64,000 bases of DNA from CAVYXA01 sp963846775 (GTDB lineage: Bacteria; Verrucomicrobiota; Verrucomicrobiia; Chthoniobacterales; UBA10450), in the NCBI GenBank assembly GCA_963846775.1, contig CAWJXB010000004.1, forward strand, positions 62,001 to 126,000. Reading direction: 5' to 3'. Below the pieces are notes generated by a model. The model did no database searches, was not told the DNA's origin, and worked only from the letters and a program-made list of their open reading frames with translations. The translations under genes and the position numbers were made by a program. Shown here in pieces: positions 54,610 to 64,000 of this stretch (positions are counted from its first letter, which is position 1; the number at the start of each line of letters is the position of its first letter).

Positions 54610-54816
54610 CTGGCGTGGGAAATTCGAAATTCGAATTCCGCCGCCTTCGCGATGCTACTCCGAAAGCGTTCGCGAGCGGGTGGGCGTGCCAGGGAAATCC
54701 GAAACAGAATCAAAGCTCGAAGTGTTCTATGCTGAGGCCGTGGTTTTGAATTTGGTGCCTGGTTGATTCGTGCCTGTTTGGAACTTCGAGATTCGGATTT
54801 CGAATTTCAGCGCCCT
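54610..54816. repeat. two dispersed repeats shared with distant loci
   Basis: CCGCCTTCGCGATGCTACTC then CCGAAAGCGTTCGCGAGCGG at about 54641-54680 match 28975-29028. TTGGTGCCTGGTTGATTCGT and GGAACTTCGAGATTCGGATT at 54747-54816 match 11897-11966. No gene is seen between 54602 and 54879. Confidence 0.6.
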
Positions 54817-54879
54817 TGCGGTTGCTCGTAATGTGAGCTTTAGTCGGATCGCCCGCAAAAAGGGCATGCCGATTGCTAT

Positions 54880-56188
54880 ATGGTTTCTATGGTATTTATG
54901 GCACGCGCTCGCCATTCCTCTATTATTTCCAAGCTGGTACCGGTTCTCTTGCTGTTCCTCGCCGCCGCGTTCTTTTCCGACACCACCTGGGCCACAACGC
55001 AAGATGTTTGGATCGCGGTTCGCACCGACGGGCAACCCGGCACCGGCACTCAGGCTGATCCCTACGATGGCAGCACGCCGGAAAAGTTCGACGCACTCAT
55101 GCAGGGCTTCGCCACGACCCAGGATCTCGGAATTCACTTGACCGGCACCGGCCCCTTCCTGACGTATGCGACCCATTCCTGGTTTGTTAGGTCTGGTTGG
55201 ATCATCTCCGGCGATGGCATGGACACGACCACCGTCAAAATGGTCGGGAACGTTGCCGGGATTCACCATGGCATCAGCTGCTTCGCGTCCGATCCCAGTA
55301 GGGTAACGGACAACGTGACGATCAAAGACATGACCATCGATTGTAATTGGGCGGAGCTGTCTCTGACGGCGGACCCGGCACGGCGGTGAATACAACATTA
55401 AGACAGGTGCGGTTGCATTATGGGGAAGCAACAATCTTGTCGATCATGTCCGTGGTATCAATGGCTACGGATCATTGGCAAACCTGCAGGAGCAATTTCT
55501 GTTTTATCTCGCGCGTCCCGGCTCTGGTGACGGCACCAATGACGTGATCCAGTCTTGCCGGGCCGAGCAACCCCAAGGGAATTATGCCACCCCGTTTTCA
55601 TTGGCAGGCTCGATTGATTCACCGCCCGACAATCACTTTTTGAGGAACTCACGTGTCGTTGGTTTGTACTGCGATTGGCGTAACCAGCGATCTGCCAATC
55701 GGCTTTACAAGTGGCGTTGGTTTTGGCAACGCAAAAAACTGCCGAATCGATGGAAACACATTCATTGATTGCCTCGGAGCAGCCTATATCGATGTTGGAT
55801 CGTGCGAAGGCGTTAGCATAACGAACAACACTGTAGTTCGAGGTTGGATGGGGTGGGTCTTCGTAATTGGGCATCGCCGAAGCGTAAAATTGAAATCAGT
55901 GGAAATACGATCGGCATTCGGCCCCGCGCTGGCTTAGGGGTAGGAATTTTTGTGTCGCCAGAACAAGCGACGACCGATCTTGCAATCCGTGATAACACAA
56001 TCACGTGTGAGTCAGTGTCGGGAACGCCGCAGTTCTGGGGAATCGCTGTTCAGTCCGTCAACACTGCCTTAATTTCCAACAATGTAATAAGCTTGCCGAG
56101 CTTTGCATTTGGTAACTGGGTTGTGGGCACTAATATTATTCTATCTCACAATCGTCAGCCTGACGGATCACCCGTCCCCGGTCTGTAG
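54880..56188 (+). pseudogene. secreted right-handed beta-helix (pectate-lyase-like) protein, frameshifted
   Basis: The start has a signal-like helix (KLVPVLLLFLAAAFFSD) and then ATTQDVWIAVRTDGQPGTGT and DPYDGSTPEKFDALM, which is the usual opening of polysaccharide-binding or cleaving beta-helix proteins. DNVTIKDMTIDCNW is the first coil. Frames change near 55375, 55660 and 55850; GSNNLVDHVRGINGYGS, CRIDGNTFIDCLGAAYIDVG, GVSITNNTVVRGWMG, KIEISGNTIGIRP and LAIRDNTITCESV are successive helix coils. It ends at 56188. Polysaccharide lyase activity is possible but no active site can be assigned. Confidence 0.78.
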
Positions 56189-56344
56189 CGAACGGAACAC
56201 CGAAAGCATCCCTTCAGTATACAATTTAGGAGTCAGGGAACCCGGCATCGTCAACTCCGCCTACAGTTCGGATTTTCCGCGGTACAAAATGCCTCCAGAC
56301 CTTCAGCTGGCTAACATCTACCGCGCCTCCAGCGCTTTGATGGC

Positions 56345-58159
56345 CTAGCTCGGCGGAGTTGGCGTTGGCGTCGCCGTTACCGACGCAAGCTTGGCTTTTG
56401 CTTCTTCCAGCAGTTTTTTTTCTTCGGAAAAAAGCGGCCCGCCTTGGGCGGCCTCGATATATTCTCGGGCGGCATCGGCCTGATTTTCATCGAGCAAGAG
56501 CGTGGCGACATAAACGGCCGCGTGCGGCTCGTGGAGTTTTTCTGGCGGCAGTTGCTGAATCACGGCAAGCCCCTCTCGGGTTCGTCCCATGCCATAAAGC
56601 GAGAACGCGTAGGTCACCGCGCAGTTTATGTCACCCGGTGCGCGGTCGTAGGCCTCTTTCGCGAGGGTTTGCGCCTGGCTCGTGTTCTGGTCGATGTTGA
56701 GTCCGAGCCGGGCCAAGTCGGCCGTGATTGTTGCCTCGTTAGGTGAAGCTTCGTGCAACCGTTGGAGGACATCGTAAAGCTTTCTCAGCTCGTTGTTTGT
56801 CCGGTAAAGTTTGTACAGCGCATCGAGCGCTTCCCGGCGTGTAGGCGGATTGTTGGAAAGCTTCAACCAAAGCTGGGCGGCTTCGATGTTCAGGTTCCAT
56901 TGCGTGGCCAGTCTGGCGAGTTTCAATTCTGCATCGGGCTTGCCGCTGGCGGCTTGCTCGGCCGAATGCCAAAGCCGATCGGCCTCGGCGTCAGCTACCG
57001 TCTGCCGCAGCTGGCGAGTGGCGTGTGATTGATAAGCCAGACGCAGGTAATCCTCGGTCCCCCAGTTCTCATTCCGGGCCCAGCGCCTGAGCCGCGACCA
57101 GTTCCTCAACTGTGAAAACGCCTCAGCCACCGCCGTTGCGACGGCGCCAGAACTCGTCAGGCCCGGCGGCAACTTGTCAATCCACTTGATCACTTCAGCG
57201 GCCAATCCATTGTCGTTCATCCAATCCATCAGCAGCGCGAGGTCCGCCGGACTTCGCGCGGCGACTGGTTTCAGCTTCGCCAGCAGCGCATCGAATTTCT
57301 TTTGGTCGAGCTTGCGGTAGAGATTGAGGCAGAGGAGATAATCGGCGAGCGTGACCTGCTGCGATAATTGCAACTGGCCGGCCAGATCGTCGGCGGTAGT
57401 GAGATCGCCGCGCTCGATTGCATCACTCAGCAGCGCCCGCAACGCACCGGTGCGGAACGATTGAATCTGACTGAGCCGCTCCAGCGTCGCTCTTGCTTTC
57501 CCGCGCTTTTCCGAGTCGGGCGAGCGAACTTGGAAGACGGCGAAGTTGAACTGGTAAACATCGTTTTCCGGTTCTTTTTTTACCGCGGCGGCGAATTGGC
57601 GTTCCTGTTCGGCGATGTTGCCCTCTGCCTGAGCCAGCCAGCCGGCCACGACATGGAACCGCGCCCGGCTCCGATCGTTAGGCGCGACCTCGTCCAGCGC
57701 TTTTCGTGCGGTATCGAGCTGGCCAAATCGCAGAGCAGCCGAAGCGAGATTCAGTTCGCTGTCGAGATCATGCGGGAGCAATCGGGCGATTTGGGCTCGC
57801 CACGAAACCGCCTCTTCCAGATTCCGTTTCTCTGCCGTTTCAGCCAAAATATGGAACGCGGCCAGCGAATCAGGGTGTTCCTGTAACACGTCGCGCGCGC
57901 GTTGCGCTGCTTCGCCGAGCCGCTCTTCCTTCAAAAGCGAACTGGCCTGTCTCAGCAGATTTCTTTCGCGCCAGCCGCGATAAAAGCTGGAACCATAATG
58001 GTAGCAAATTGTGCCGGCTGCGAAGAGAATGACGATCGCAACGATGAGAATCGCCGCTCGTTTCGGCGACAAATCGCGCCGCAAAATATCAAGCGATTCC
58101 AGCGCGGAAAGCGAGTGTCGCCTTCGCCGGCGGCGGACGCGAACGATTCTCTCTGGCAT
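56345..58159 (-). CDS. membrane-anchored TPR protein
   Basis: A 604-residue protein. A strongly basic cytoplasmic start (RIVRVRRRRRRHSL) precedes one membrane helix (about 35-53, AAILIVAIVILFAAGTICY). The rest is helical TPR-like repeats (for example LREERLGEAAQRARDVLQEH-type units read as EERLGEAAQRARDVLQEHP). It ends in a TPTPTPP tail. In exosortase systems such TPR proteins (PrsT-like) often occur, but this one lacks a lipobox and its assignment to that system is only suggestive. Confidence 0.82.
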   Translation of the reverse strand: MPERIVRVRRRRRRHSLSALESLDILRRDLSPKRAAILIVAIVILFAAGTICYHYGSSFYRGWRERNLLRQASSLLKEERLGEAAQRARDVLQEHPDSLAAFHILAETAEKRNLEEAVSWRAQIARLLPHDLDSELNLASAALRFGQLDTARKALDEVAPNDRSRARFHVVAGWLAQAEGNIAEQERQFAAAVKKEPENDVYQFNFAVFQVRSPDSEKRGKARATLERLSQIQSFRTGALRALLSDAIERGDLTTADDLAGQLQLSQQVTLADYLLCLNLYRKLDQKKFDALLAKLKPVAARSPADLALLMDWMNDNGLAAEVIKWIDKLPPGLTSSGAVATAVAEAFSQLRNWSRLRRWARNENWGTEDYLRLAYQSHATRQLRQTVADAEADRLWHSAEQAASGKPDAELKLARLATQWNLNIEAAQLWLKLSNNPPTRREALDALYKLYRTNNELRKLYDVLQRLHEASPNEATITADLARLGLNIDQNTSQAQTLAKEAYDRAPGDINCAVTYAFSLYGMGRTREGLAVIQQLPPEKLHEPHAAVYVATLLLDENQADAAREYIEAAQGGPLFSEEKKLLEEAKAKLASVTATPTPTPPS

Positions 58160-58256
58160 GTTGATGTTTGTTTTACGTCAGGAGCAGGTTGGTGCAATCG
58201 GGCCTGCGATAATCGCTGCGACGACCGCGCAGCCCACTCCATATTTTGACGGTCTG

Positions 58257-59613
58257 CTAGGTTTCCGCCGGCTCCGCTTCTTCCACGACCGGTACGCTCT
58301 CGACCGAAGCAATCGTTTCCTGTCGAATCTGACGCCCCCACACATAACGCGCCAGCAGCACCTTGAGCGTTGCCGTTAAGGGAACGGCCAGAATCGGGCC
58401 TAACAAACCGCCGATAAGCAGACCCCAGACGAAGATCGACACAATGACCGTCATCGGGTGCAAGCCCACGTAATTGCCAACAATTCGCGGCGCGTAGAAG
58501 ATTCCTTCCAGATTTTGAATTAAAATAAATGTGGCCGTGACGATGAGCGGATGCGTCCAATCGCCGAACTGAAAGGCTGCGATCAAAACAGCCGGCACCC
58601 AGCAGATGATGATCCCAATATAGGGAATCATGGTCAACACCACTACCATCACACCGATGAGCGGCGCAAAGTTCAGACCGATCAAGGTGAGAGCGCTGCC
58701 AATGAGAACACCATCGACCAGGCAGACCAGGAGTTGCCCGCGAAAGTAGGCGATGATGTAATGGTTGATCTGCGACAAAACGTCGGCCACTTCATCTTTC
58801 AAGGGCGACGCCCGGAGCGGTAAATATTCCTTCCAACTGCGCGCAATCCGCGGGCTTTCCTTCAAAAAGAAAAAGAGATAGACCGGCACCAAAATCAAGC
58901 TGAGGAGGAAACCGGTGATTCCGAGGAAACCGCCAATGCTTTTTTGGAGAATGTTCCAGAATTTCTCGGTCAGTGCGGGAAAGTACCGTTCGATGCTCGG
59001 TATCTGTTTCTCGACCCAAGCCTGAACGCGTTGACGATCAGCCGAAGAAATTTTCGGTGACGCAGGGCGCGATCACCTCACCCGAAGGCGGCACGTCTGT
59101 CGGCGCGGCGGTAGGGGTTGCACTCGGGGCCGGCCGCGGCGTTGCCCCTAACAACCAGCTGATGAAATTCGCGGTGGATGACGGGTGCTTCTCGTGCGCT
59201 GTTTCCGCCGGGCCGAACGTGCGGTTGTAACGCAAAACAAGATCGACAACGTAATCGCGTGCCTTCTGCGTGTAGGCGGGCAGTTCCTTGGCGAAATTCG
59301 CGCTTTGCACGGAGATCGTCGGAACAAGCCATCCTAACAGACCGCCCAGCGCGACAAAAGCGATCAAAAAAATGAGCGCGATTGCCTGGAGACGGCCTCG
59401 CAGTGCATAACTGAGCCGCGTAACGAGCGGATCGAGCAAGTAGGCTAGGATCGCGGCAATGGCGACCGGGATCAAAATCGGCTGGAGAAATCCCATGGCG
59501 TTGGCGCCGGCCCAGATGATTGCGCCGACAATGACCGCGAGGAAGACAACAAAAAACGCGCTCAGCGCGGCCCACATCGTCTTTCGTTGCCAGGGGGTGG
59601 GATAATCGTTCAT
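58257..59613 (-). pseudogene. AI-2E/PerM-family membrane protein with one frameshift
   Basis: The N-terminal part from ATG 59613 has the family opening (helices, then PILIPVAIAAILAYLLDPLV) and a proline-rich insert (PRPAPSATPTAAPTDVPP) in the large loop. Near 59065 the frame changes; WVEKQIPSIERYFPALTEKF, LGITGFLLSLILVPVYLFFF, VLTMIPYIGIIICWVPAVLI and HPMTVIVSIFVWGLLIGGLL follow, giving the eight-helix layout. Family members export small molecules or sodium; the substrate is unknown. One corrected base would restore about 450 residues. Confidence 0.85.
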
Positions 59614-59645
59614 GGCATGGGACGTCAGGACTCAAGACGCCGAAA

Positions 59646-61424
59646 TCATTGGAAAGAATTTGAGGGCGGCATGGCGCCCTTGCTCAGCTTGGTCTTAGCA
59701 TTATCAATCTTCGCCACGATCTTGCGATTTTGCGGATCGAGCGCGAGCGCCTTTTGCCATGATTCCACTGCTTTGGCGACGCGGTTCAACTTGAGATAAG
59801 TGTCGCCTAAATGCTCGAAAACTACCGGATCATCGCGTGTCATGTTTTGGGCTGCGCGCTGCAAATCCGTTAGCGCCGGCTCGAATTTTCCGGCCCGGAA
59901 CTCGACCCAGCCGAGGCTGTCGAGATATGCCCCGTTGTTCGGTTCTTTTTTCAATGCCCGTCTGATCATCTGTTCGGCCTCGTCCAGATGCATATTCTGT
60001 TCCGCCCACATATAACCGAGATAATTGCAGGCATCGGCTGAGTTCTCGGGATCGAGCGCGATCGATTTTTGGAACAGCTCGGCCGCCTTGTCATATAACC
60101 CAGCCTGCTCCGCCGTCGCGCCGTAATGAAAGTAAAATTTCGCGTTCAGGATATCGCTTTGTTCCAGATCTGCCTCGTGCAACGCTTCGGCAAAAGTACC
60201 CAACGCCTGCTGTGGCTGTTTCGCTTCACGCTGGGCCAGCGCGAGATAATAGGAAATCTCGGGGACGTTTGGAAAACGCCGGCGCGCTTCTGACAGCACT
60301 TTTACCGCCCGTTCCGGTTCCTTGACCGGACCAAGAAGCAACTCTGCCAGGCGCATATACGTCGTGATCCGCGTCGGATTGATAAGCAGGCTTTGCTCGT
60401 AGTTGGCCGCCGCTTTGGAAAACTGGGTCTTGGCCTCCTCGATCTGATTATTTCGCTCCAACGCACGGCCTTCATCATCCAGCACCTGGGCCAGCAGCTC
60501 ATAGGTTTGGTATTTCGCCGGGTGTTCCTGGATGATTTGCTCCAGGGTCTCGATTGCTTTGGCACGATGATTCGTCAGGACAAATCCGGTGGCGAGTTTC
60601 TCCCGCGCATTTATATCATCCGGCTGCAGCTCCAGGATGCGAAGGTAAAGCGGGATCGCTTCTTTGATCTGTTGCGTCGCGGCGTAATAATCGGCCACGT
60701 CTTTCAACACCGCAGGATCATCGTTCGCGTTGTCCGCCGCTTTTTTGAAAATGGCGTTCACTCGCTTGATGTCGGCCGGTTTCGGCTCCGAATCGGTTTT
60801 GAAAACGAGCGAGGCATAGAGTTTGCCTAACTGAGCCCAGAACGCCGGATCATTGTTCTGCACTGGCAGAGCGCGATCGAGCGCCTGAATCGCCTTCTGT
60901 TCCTGGCCGGCCGCTGCTTCGATTTCGCAAAGCCGCTGGTAAGCATCGATGTTTTTGGGATCGATCCGAATAGCCTGGTTGGCGTAGTCGATCGCCTGGT
61001 CGATTTTCTTAAGATAGCGCGCATAAATCACCGCCAGTTGGCTGTAGGGGCGCGCGTCTTTGGGGTTCGCCTTCATCGCGTCTTTGAGGACATCGATTGC
61101 CTCCGGATAATGTTCCTGGCGGATGAGCAAGATGGCGACGTGCGCAGCGAGATCGGACTGGCCAGGATCGACATCGAGCACTTTTCGATAGGCTTGAAGC
61201 GCTTTCTCGATCTCACCGCTCTCTTCCAGCGCGCTCGCCTCGACGAAATGCGCCAGCGCTTCGGCCTTACGCGCCCCTTGGGCCTGTAGAGCGAGGTCCT
61301 TCGGCGGCTTGGCACTAAACGAATCGTCCTGGCGGGTTCGGAGTGGCGTCGCCGGAGCGGTAGCAATTAGCGAGAGCGCGCTGGCCAGGACAATGGCCAA
61401 CGAAGGACTCGCTGGAGGAAGCAT
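59646..61424 (-). CDS. secreted TPR protein
   Basis: A 592-residue protein. ATG 61424 gives a signal peptide (SPSLAIVLASALSLIATA). About twelve TPR units follow, such as GEIEKALQAYRKVLDVDPGQ, KKIDQAIDYANQAIRIDPKN and DKAAELFQKSIALDPENSAD, and the protein ends with KAVESWQKALALDPQNRKIV. TPR scaffolds of this size work in outer-membrane or polysaccharide assembly, but the partner is unknown. The frame is open to 61478 but without signal character. Confidence 0.86.
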   Translation of the reverse strand: MLPPASPSLAIVLASALSLIATAPATPLRTRQDDSFSAKPPKDLALQAQGARKAEALAHFVEASALEESGEIEKALQAYRKVLDVDPGQSDLAAHVAILLIRQEHYPEAIDVLKDAMKANPKDARPYSQLAVIYARYLKKIDQAIDYANQAIRIDPKNIDAYQRLCEIEAAAGQEQKAIQALDRALPVQNNDPAFWAQLGKLYASLVFKTDSEPKPADIKRVNAIFKKAADNANDDPAVLKDVADYYAATQQIKEAIPLYLRILELQPDDINAREKLATGFVLTNHRAKAIETLEQIIQEHPAKYQTYELLAQVLDDEGRALERNNQIEEAKTQFSKAAANYEQSLLINPTRITTYMRLAELLLGPVKEPERAVKVLSEARRRFPNVPEISYYLALAQREAKQPQQALGTFAEALHEADLEQSDILNAKFYFHYGATAEQAGLYDKAAELFQKSIALDPENSADACNYLGYMWAEQNMHLDEAEQMIRRALKKEPNNGAYLDSLGWVEFRAGKFEPALTDLQRAAQNMTRDDPVVFEHLGDTYLKLNRVAKAVESWQKALALDPQNRKIVAKIDNAKTKLSKGAMPPSNSFQ

Positions 61425-61511
61425 TCCCGAACTTACCTTTCGGCCAGAGTATTCGCAAACGGCCTGGGGCCAGGCCAAGGAAATCGGCCTAACGATTCAG
61501 AAGCCGCGTCA

Positions 61512-61616
61512 TTACGTTTTGTAGCGCAAGCGCTTCTTATGCCGATTGGCTCGCATGCGCTTGCGGCGTTTGTGCTTCGAGATTTTCGCTTTTCGTCGTT
61601 TTTTCAGGGACCCCAT
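61512..61616 (-). CDS. 34-residue basic protein with AURKAIP1/COX24 domain
   Basis: The short frame from ATG 61616 to TAA 61512-61514 encodes a very basic peptide starting MGSLKKRRKAKISKHKRR and ending RHKKRLRYKT. This pattern (GS(L/V)xKKRRKxxxKHKxRKxxxxxRHKRR) is that of the small COX24/AURKAIP1-domain proteins of bacteria, which are thought to be ribosome-associated (bS22-like). It lies just after a TPR gene on the same strand and is easy to miss because of its size. Confidence 0.82.
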   Translation of the reverse strand: MGSLKKRRKAKISKHKRRKRMRANRHKKRLRYKT

Positions 61617-61880
61617 AACAAACTAAAATTCGAAGCTCGAAATCCAAACCCCGAATGAATTGTCGATCCAACCATTGAAACCGTGCTGGCGCAACTCCGT
61701 TTTTTGCCGGCGGATCGGCAATGCGCAACATTGCAAGCGGATCGGGCTAACGGCGTCGGCCAAGGTCTCCGTGTTCAAGGAGCTTGATCCTAACGCTTGG
61801 CCTGCTCATTGATACGCAATTCTGAGCGCTTGCCATGGCGCTCAAATGAGGCGAAAGGTTACGCCCGCTTGTTAATTGCA

Positions 61881-61954
61881 CGGGCTGTGGCTCAGCTTGG
61901 TAGAGCGCCTGGTTCGGGACCAGGAGGCCGTGGGTTCAAATCCCACCAGCCCGA
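61881..61954 (+). tRNA. tRNA-Pro (anticodon CGG)
   Basis: The 74-base cloverleaf has acceptor pairs CGGGCTG/CAGCCCG with discriminator A. The anticodon arm CCTGG-TTCGGGA-CCAGG places CGG at positions 34-36, and the T arm contains GGTTCAAATCC. The D arm GGCTCAGCTTGGTAGAGCG is normal. No CCA is encoded. Confidence 0.95.
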
Positions 61955-62327
61955 TTCCTCATTCTTCGTCTTGCTCTTGTTCGTGCTCGATCCGTTTGTC
62001 CTAAATTCTACAAGCGGGGCGAAGAGCTCGCCTGTCGGCTGCAAATCGGGCGTAACGATCTACTTCAAGCCTTTGTCGTGGCCGCAGCGATTGTCTCGTC
62101 AACAAAATTGCAGCGTAAATCCCACACCGCATGCGGTATAGATGGGTCGAACTTTCATGTTTGTTCCGCAGAAAATCGGTTGACAAGTTGGCGCACCGCC
62201 AGCATTGTCAATACTCCTTTTTGCTATGTTAGCCCCGCAACTCACTTCACCCGCCCTCGCCGACGGCGTGGCGAATGTTCTTCAATTCCCGACCGGAGCG
62301 TTTAGCGCCGTTCGTTCCTTGCGACAT
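61955..62327. other. intergenic region between tRNA-Pro and rpoZ, no gene seen
   Basis: No frame here has family resemblance. It contains a perfect 12-base palindrome, ACCGCATGCGGT (62126-62137). It also has TTGACAAG at 62173 facing a TTGTCAAT about 20 bases on, an inverted pair in the likely rpoZ promoter region. Confidence 0.4.
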
Positions 62328-62543
62328 ATGACGACCCAACTCCTTCAGGAAGCCGCCCAAGTCATCCCGAACCAGCAACTCCTGATCAACGTTGTATCTA
62401 AGCGCGTGCGCCAGCTCGGCTTGGGACATCGCCCTATGGTGGAGGCGACGCCGCGAATGTCGCTTACCGATATCGCGCTCAAGGAAATCATCGCCGGCAA
62501 ACTGACTTACGAATCGCTCAGCGGTTCGCCGGACAGCGAGTAA
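62328..62543 (+). CDS. rpoZ: RNA polymerase omega subunit
   Basis: A 71-residue protein from ATG 62328. QLLINVVSKRVRQLGLGHRP in the N-terminal half and ALKEIIAGKLTYESL near the end match the omega family, which helps assemble and stabilise RNA polymerase. The sequence is short but within the family range. The frame is open upstream, but those codons carry no omega similarity. smpB follows 52 bases downstream, forming a small information-processing group. Confidence 0.82.
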   Translation: MTTQLLQEAAQVIPNQQLLINVVSKRVRQLGLGHRPMVEATPRMSLTDIALKEIIAGKLTYESLSGSPDSE

Positions 62544-62595
62544 TTGGATCAGGCAAGGCGATTGACCTTAATGTGCCGTTCGCCACGGTGATGGC

Positions 62596-63057
62596 ATGCC
62601 CGCTGAGTCGATCGTCAATCGCAAAGCGCTCCGCGATTATCACATTCTCGATCGCTACGAAGCGGGCATCGAGTTGAAGGGAAGCGAAGTCAAATCCATT
62701 CGGGCCGGCAAAGCCAACATTGGTGACGCGTTTGCCAGGATCGAGAACGGCGAAGCATTCCTCTACAACGCTGATATCCAGCCGTATGAAAAATCGAGTC
62801 ACGAGATCGTGCCGGCAAAGCGCGTTCGCAAGCTTCTGCTGCATCGACAGGAGATCGACAAACTTTACGGCGAAACGCAAGTCAAAGGCCGCGCACTGGT
62901 GGTGCTCAAGCTTTACTGGAAGAACGGGAAACTAAAAGCCGAGCTCGGCGTCGGTCAGGGCAAAGTGGCGCACGACAAGCGCGCTGATTTGAAAAAACGC
63001 GCGGTCGATCGTGAGACCGCGCGCGAAGTCGCCCGCTTCAACCGCAAACACGGCTAG
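62596..63057 (+). CDS. smpB: SsrA-binding protein SmpB
   Basis: Binds tmRNA and brings it to stalled ribosomes. The 153-residue protein contains RDYHILDRYEAGIELKGSEV, where the GIxLxGxEVKS block is the signature. GEAFLYNADIQPYE is the tmRNA-binding strand, and the basic C-terminal tail KVAHDKRADLKKRAVDRE has the KxHDKR motif that enters the decoding centre. Full length. The tmRNA gene itself is not in the window. Confidence 0.97.
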   Translation: MPAESIVNRKALRDYHILDRYEAGIELKGSEVKSIRAGKANIGDAFARIENGEAFLYNADIQPYEKSSHEIVPAKRVRKLLLHRQEIDKLYGETQVKGRALVVLKLYWKNGKLKAELGVGQGKVAHDKRADLKKRAVDRETAREVARFNRKHG

Positions 63058-63124
63058 CGTGCCATCTGCATTCGGCGTTGGACGTTCTTCCTTCACTTCG
63101 CTACGGCGGAGTGAGCGCCTGGTC

Positions 63125-63172
63125 GCGAATTCTTTCGAAGTTGAACGTTGAAGGTTGAGCGTTGAGCGTTTG
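63125..63172. repeat. GTTGAGCGTTGA-type tandem repeat
   Basis: TTGAACGTTGAAGGTTGAGC followed by GTTGAGCGTTTG directly precedes the start codon of the next gene. The same heptamer-like unit precedes nadD at 9780-9795. Confidence 0.55.
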
Positions 63173-63174
63173 CT

Positions 63175-64000
63175 GTGGCCCGTTTCTCGTATCGAGGCAA
63201 AGTCGCCCTTATCACCGGCGGTTCGCGCGGGCTCGGTTTGGTCATTGCGCGACAGATCTGCGAACGTGGCGGGAGGGTTGCGCTGCTCGCGCGCGATCCT
63301 AACGAACTCGCCCGCGCGAAAGCCGGTCTCGATCCTCGAGGCGGTGAAGTATTCAACATCCAGTGCGACTTGCTCGATCGTGCCCAAATCGAATCCGCCG
63401 TCGAAAAGACTATCGAGCGTTTCGGCAGAATCGACATTTTGATCAACAACGCTGGTATCATGGAAGCCGGCCCGCTCGATCATATGAAGCGCGAAGATTT
63501 CGAAAAGAACCTCGCGCTCCATTTCTGGGCGCCATTCGAAATGATCACACGAATCATTCCGCGAATGCGGCGTCAGGGTGGGGGACGCATCGTGAACATT
63601 TCATCCATCGGTGGCAAAATCGCCGTGCCACACATGGCGCCATACACCGTGAGCAAGTTCGCGCTCACCGGTTTTTCCGATGCTCTTCGCACCGAGCTCG
63701 CCCGCGACAATATCCATGTAACGACGGTAGCGCCCGGCATGATGCGCACTGGTTCGCATCTCAACGCGAAGTTCAAAGGCCAACGCGAAGCCGAGTTCGC
63801 ATGGTTCTCCGTTTCGGCCGGAATGCCGTTGATTTCGATGAACGCCGAACGCGCCGCCCGAAAAATTCTCGCCGCGTGTCGGCGCGGACAACCCTCACTC
63901 ACACTAACCTTCGCCGCGCGTGGTCTCATCCTGGGGAATGCGCTCTTTCCAAATCTCACCGGACGCGTGATGAAACTGGTGAACCGATTTTTGCCAGGAT
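63175..64000 (+). CDS. short-chain dehydrogenase/reductase (3' end outside the window)
   Basis: Translation begins at GTG 63175 and stays open to the window edge, so the gene is incomplete at the 3' side. The Rossmann signature is TGGSRGLGLVIARQ, followed by INNAGIM, the catalytic serine in IVNISSIGG and the YxxxK pair in APYTVSKFAL. The cofactor-binding pattern with an Arg after the glycine loop suits NADP. Substrate unknown; the classical SDR layout resembles DltE/YqjQ-like enzymes with a membrane-proximal tail that would lie beyond the edge. Confidence 0.88.
   Translation, partial: MARFSYRGKVALITGGSRGLGLVIARQICERGGRVALLARDPNELARAKAGLDPRGGEVFNIQCDLLDRAQIESAVEKTIERFGRIDILINNAGIMEAGPLDHMKREDFEKNLALHFWAPFEMITRIIPRMRRQGGGRIVNISSIGGKIAVPHMAPYTVSKFALTGFSDALRTELARDNIHVTTVAPGMMRTGSHLNAKFKGQREAEFAWFSVSAGMPLISMNAERAARKILAACRRGQPSLTLTFAARGLILGNALFPNLTGRVMKLVNRFLPG

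Noticed and set aside
61797..62141. A 114-residue frame spanning the tRNA-Pro gene.
   Set aside because: It reads straight through a well-formed tRNA and has no protein similarity.

Overview
The window looks like a chromosomal piece of a Gram-negative soil bacterium, most likely a member of the Verrucomicrobiota (Chthoniobacterales-like). This is inferred from the combination of LL-diaminopimelate aminotransferase lysine synthesis, a hopanoid pair, an exosortase/EpsI exopolysaccharide locus, OPT and ClC transporters, surface proteins with short repeats, and an unusually dense load of short dispersed repeats between genes. No rRNA marker is present, so the phylum call is an inference.

Region by region. 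0-8.4 kb: the end of a peptide transporter, a ClC chloride transporter with CBS domains, a pseudouridine synthase, an EVE-domain protein, an OPT transporter and a secreted protein with 17-residue repeats. 8.5-19 kb is core housekeeping: a NagZ-like glycosidase, nadD, rsfS, a PAS membrane protein, a PpiD-like chaperone, glmS and an M3 peptidase. 19-25 kb: MarC, a GT-C-type membrane glycosyltransferase and the hopanoid pair hpnH-shc. 24.8-25.5 kb: an IS200-like REP-associated transposase flanked by its own REP-like palindromes. 25.5-31.5 kb: sodA, dapL, a sigma-like/membrane-regulator pair, and a translationally coupled blue-copper protein plus sensor histidine kinase.

31.7-52.8 kb is an exopolysaccharide island. 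It holds two diverged copies of a plant-type GDP-mannose 3,5-epimerase, an exosortase with EpsI, a nucleotide-sugar dehydrogenase, a WecG/TagA transferase, several GT4 and GT2 glycosyltransferases, methyltransferases, a polymerase-like membrane protein and a Wzx-like flippase. From 33.2 to about 47 kb almost every gene is interrupted by one or more frameshifts although the protein sequence stays recognisable in neighbouring frames. The start of the island is a rearrangement junction where an exosortase fragment abuts a fragment of the cupredoxin gene. Either the consensus is poor over a strain-variable island, or the island is decaying; the sequence alone cannot decide.

53-64 kb: a secreted FG-GAP repeat protein, a frameshifted beta-helix protein, two TPR proteins around a frameshifted AI-2E/PerM-type membrane protein, a 34-residue COX24-like basic protein, tRNA-Pro(CGG), an rpoZ-like gene, smpB and a short-chain dehydrogenase cut by the window edge.
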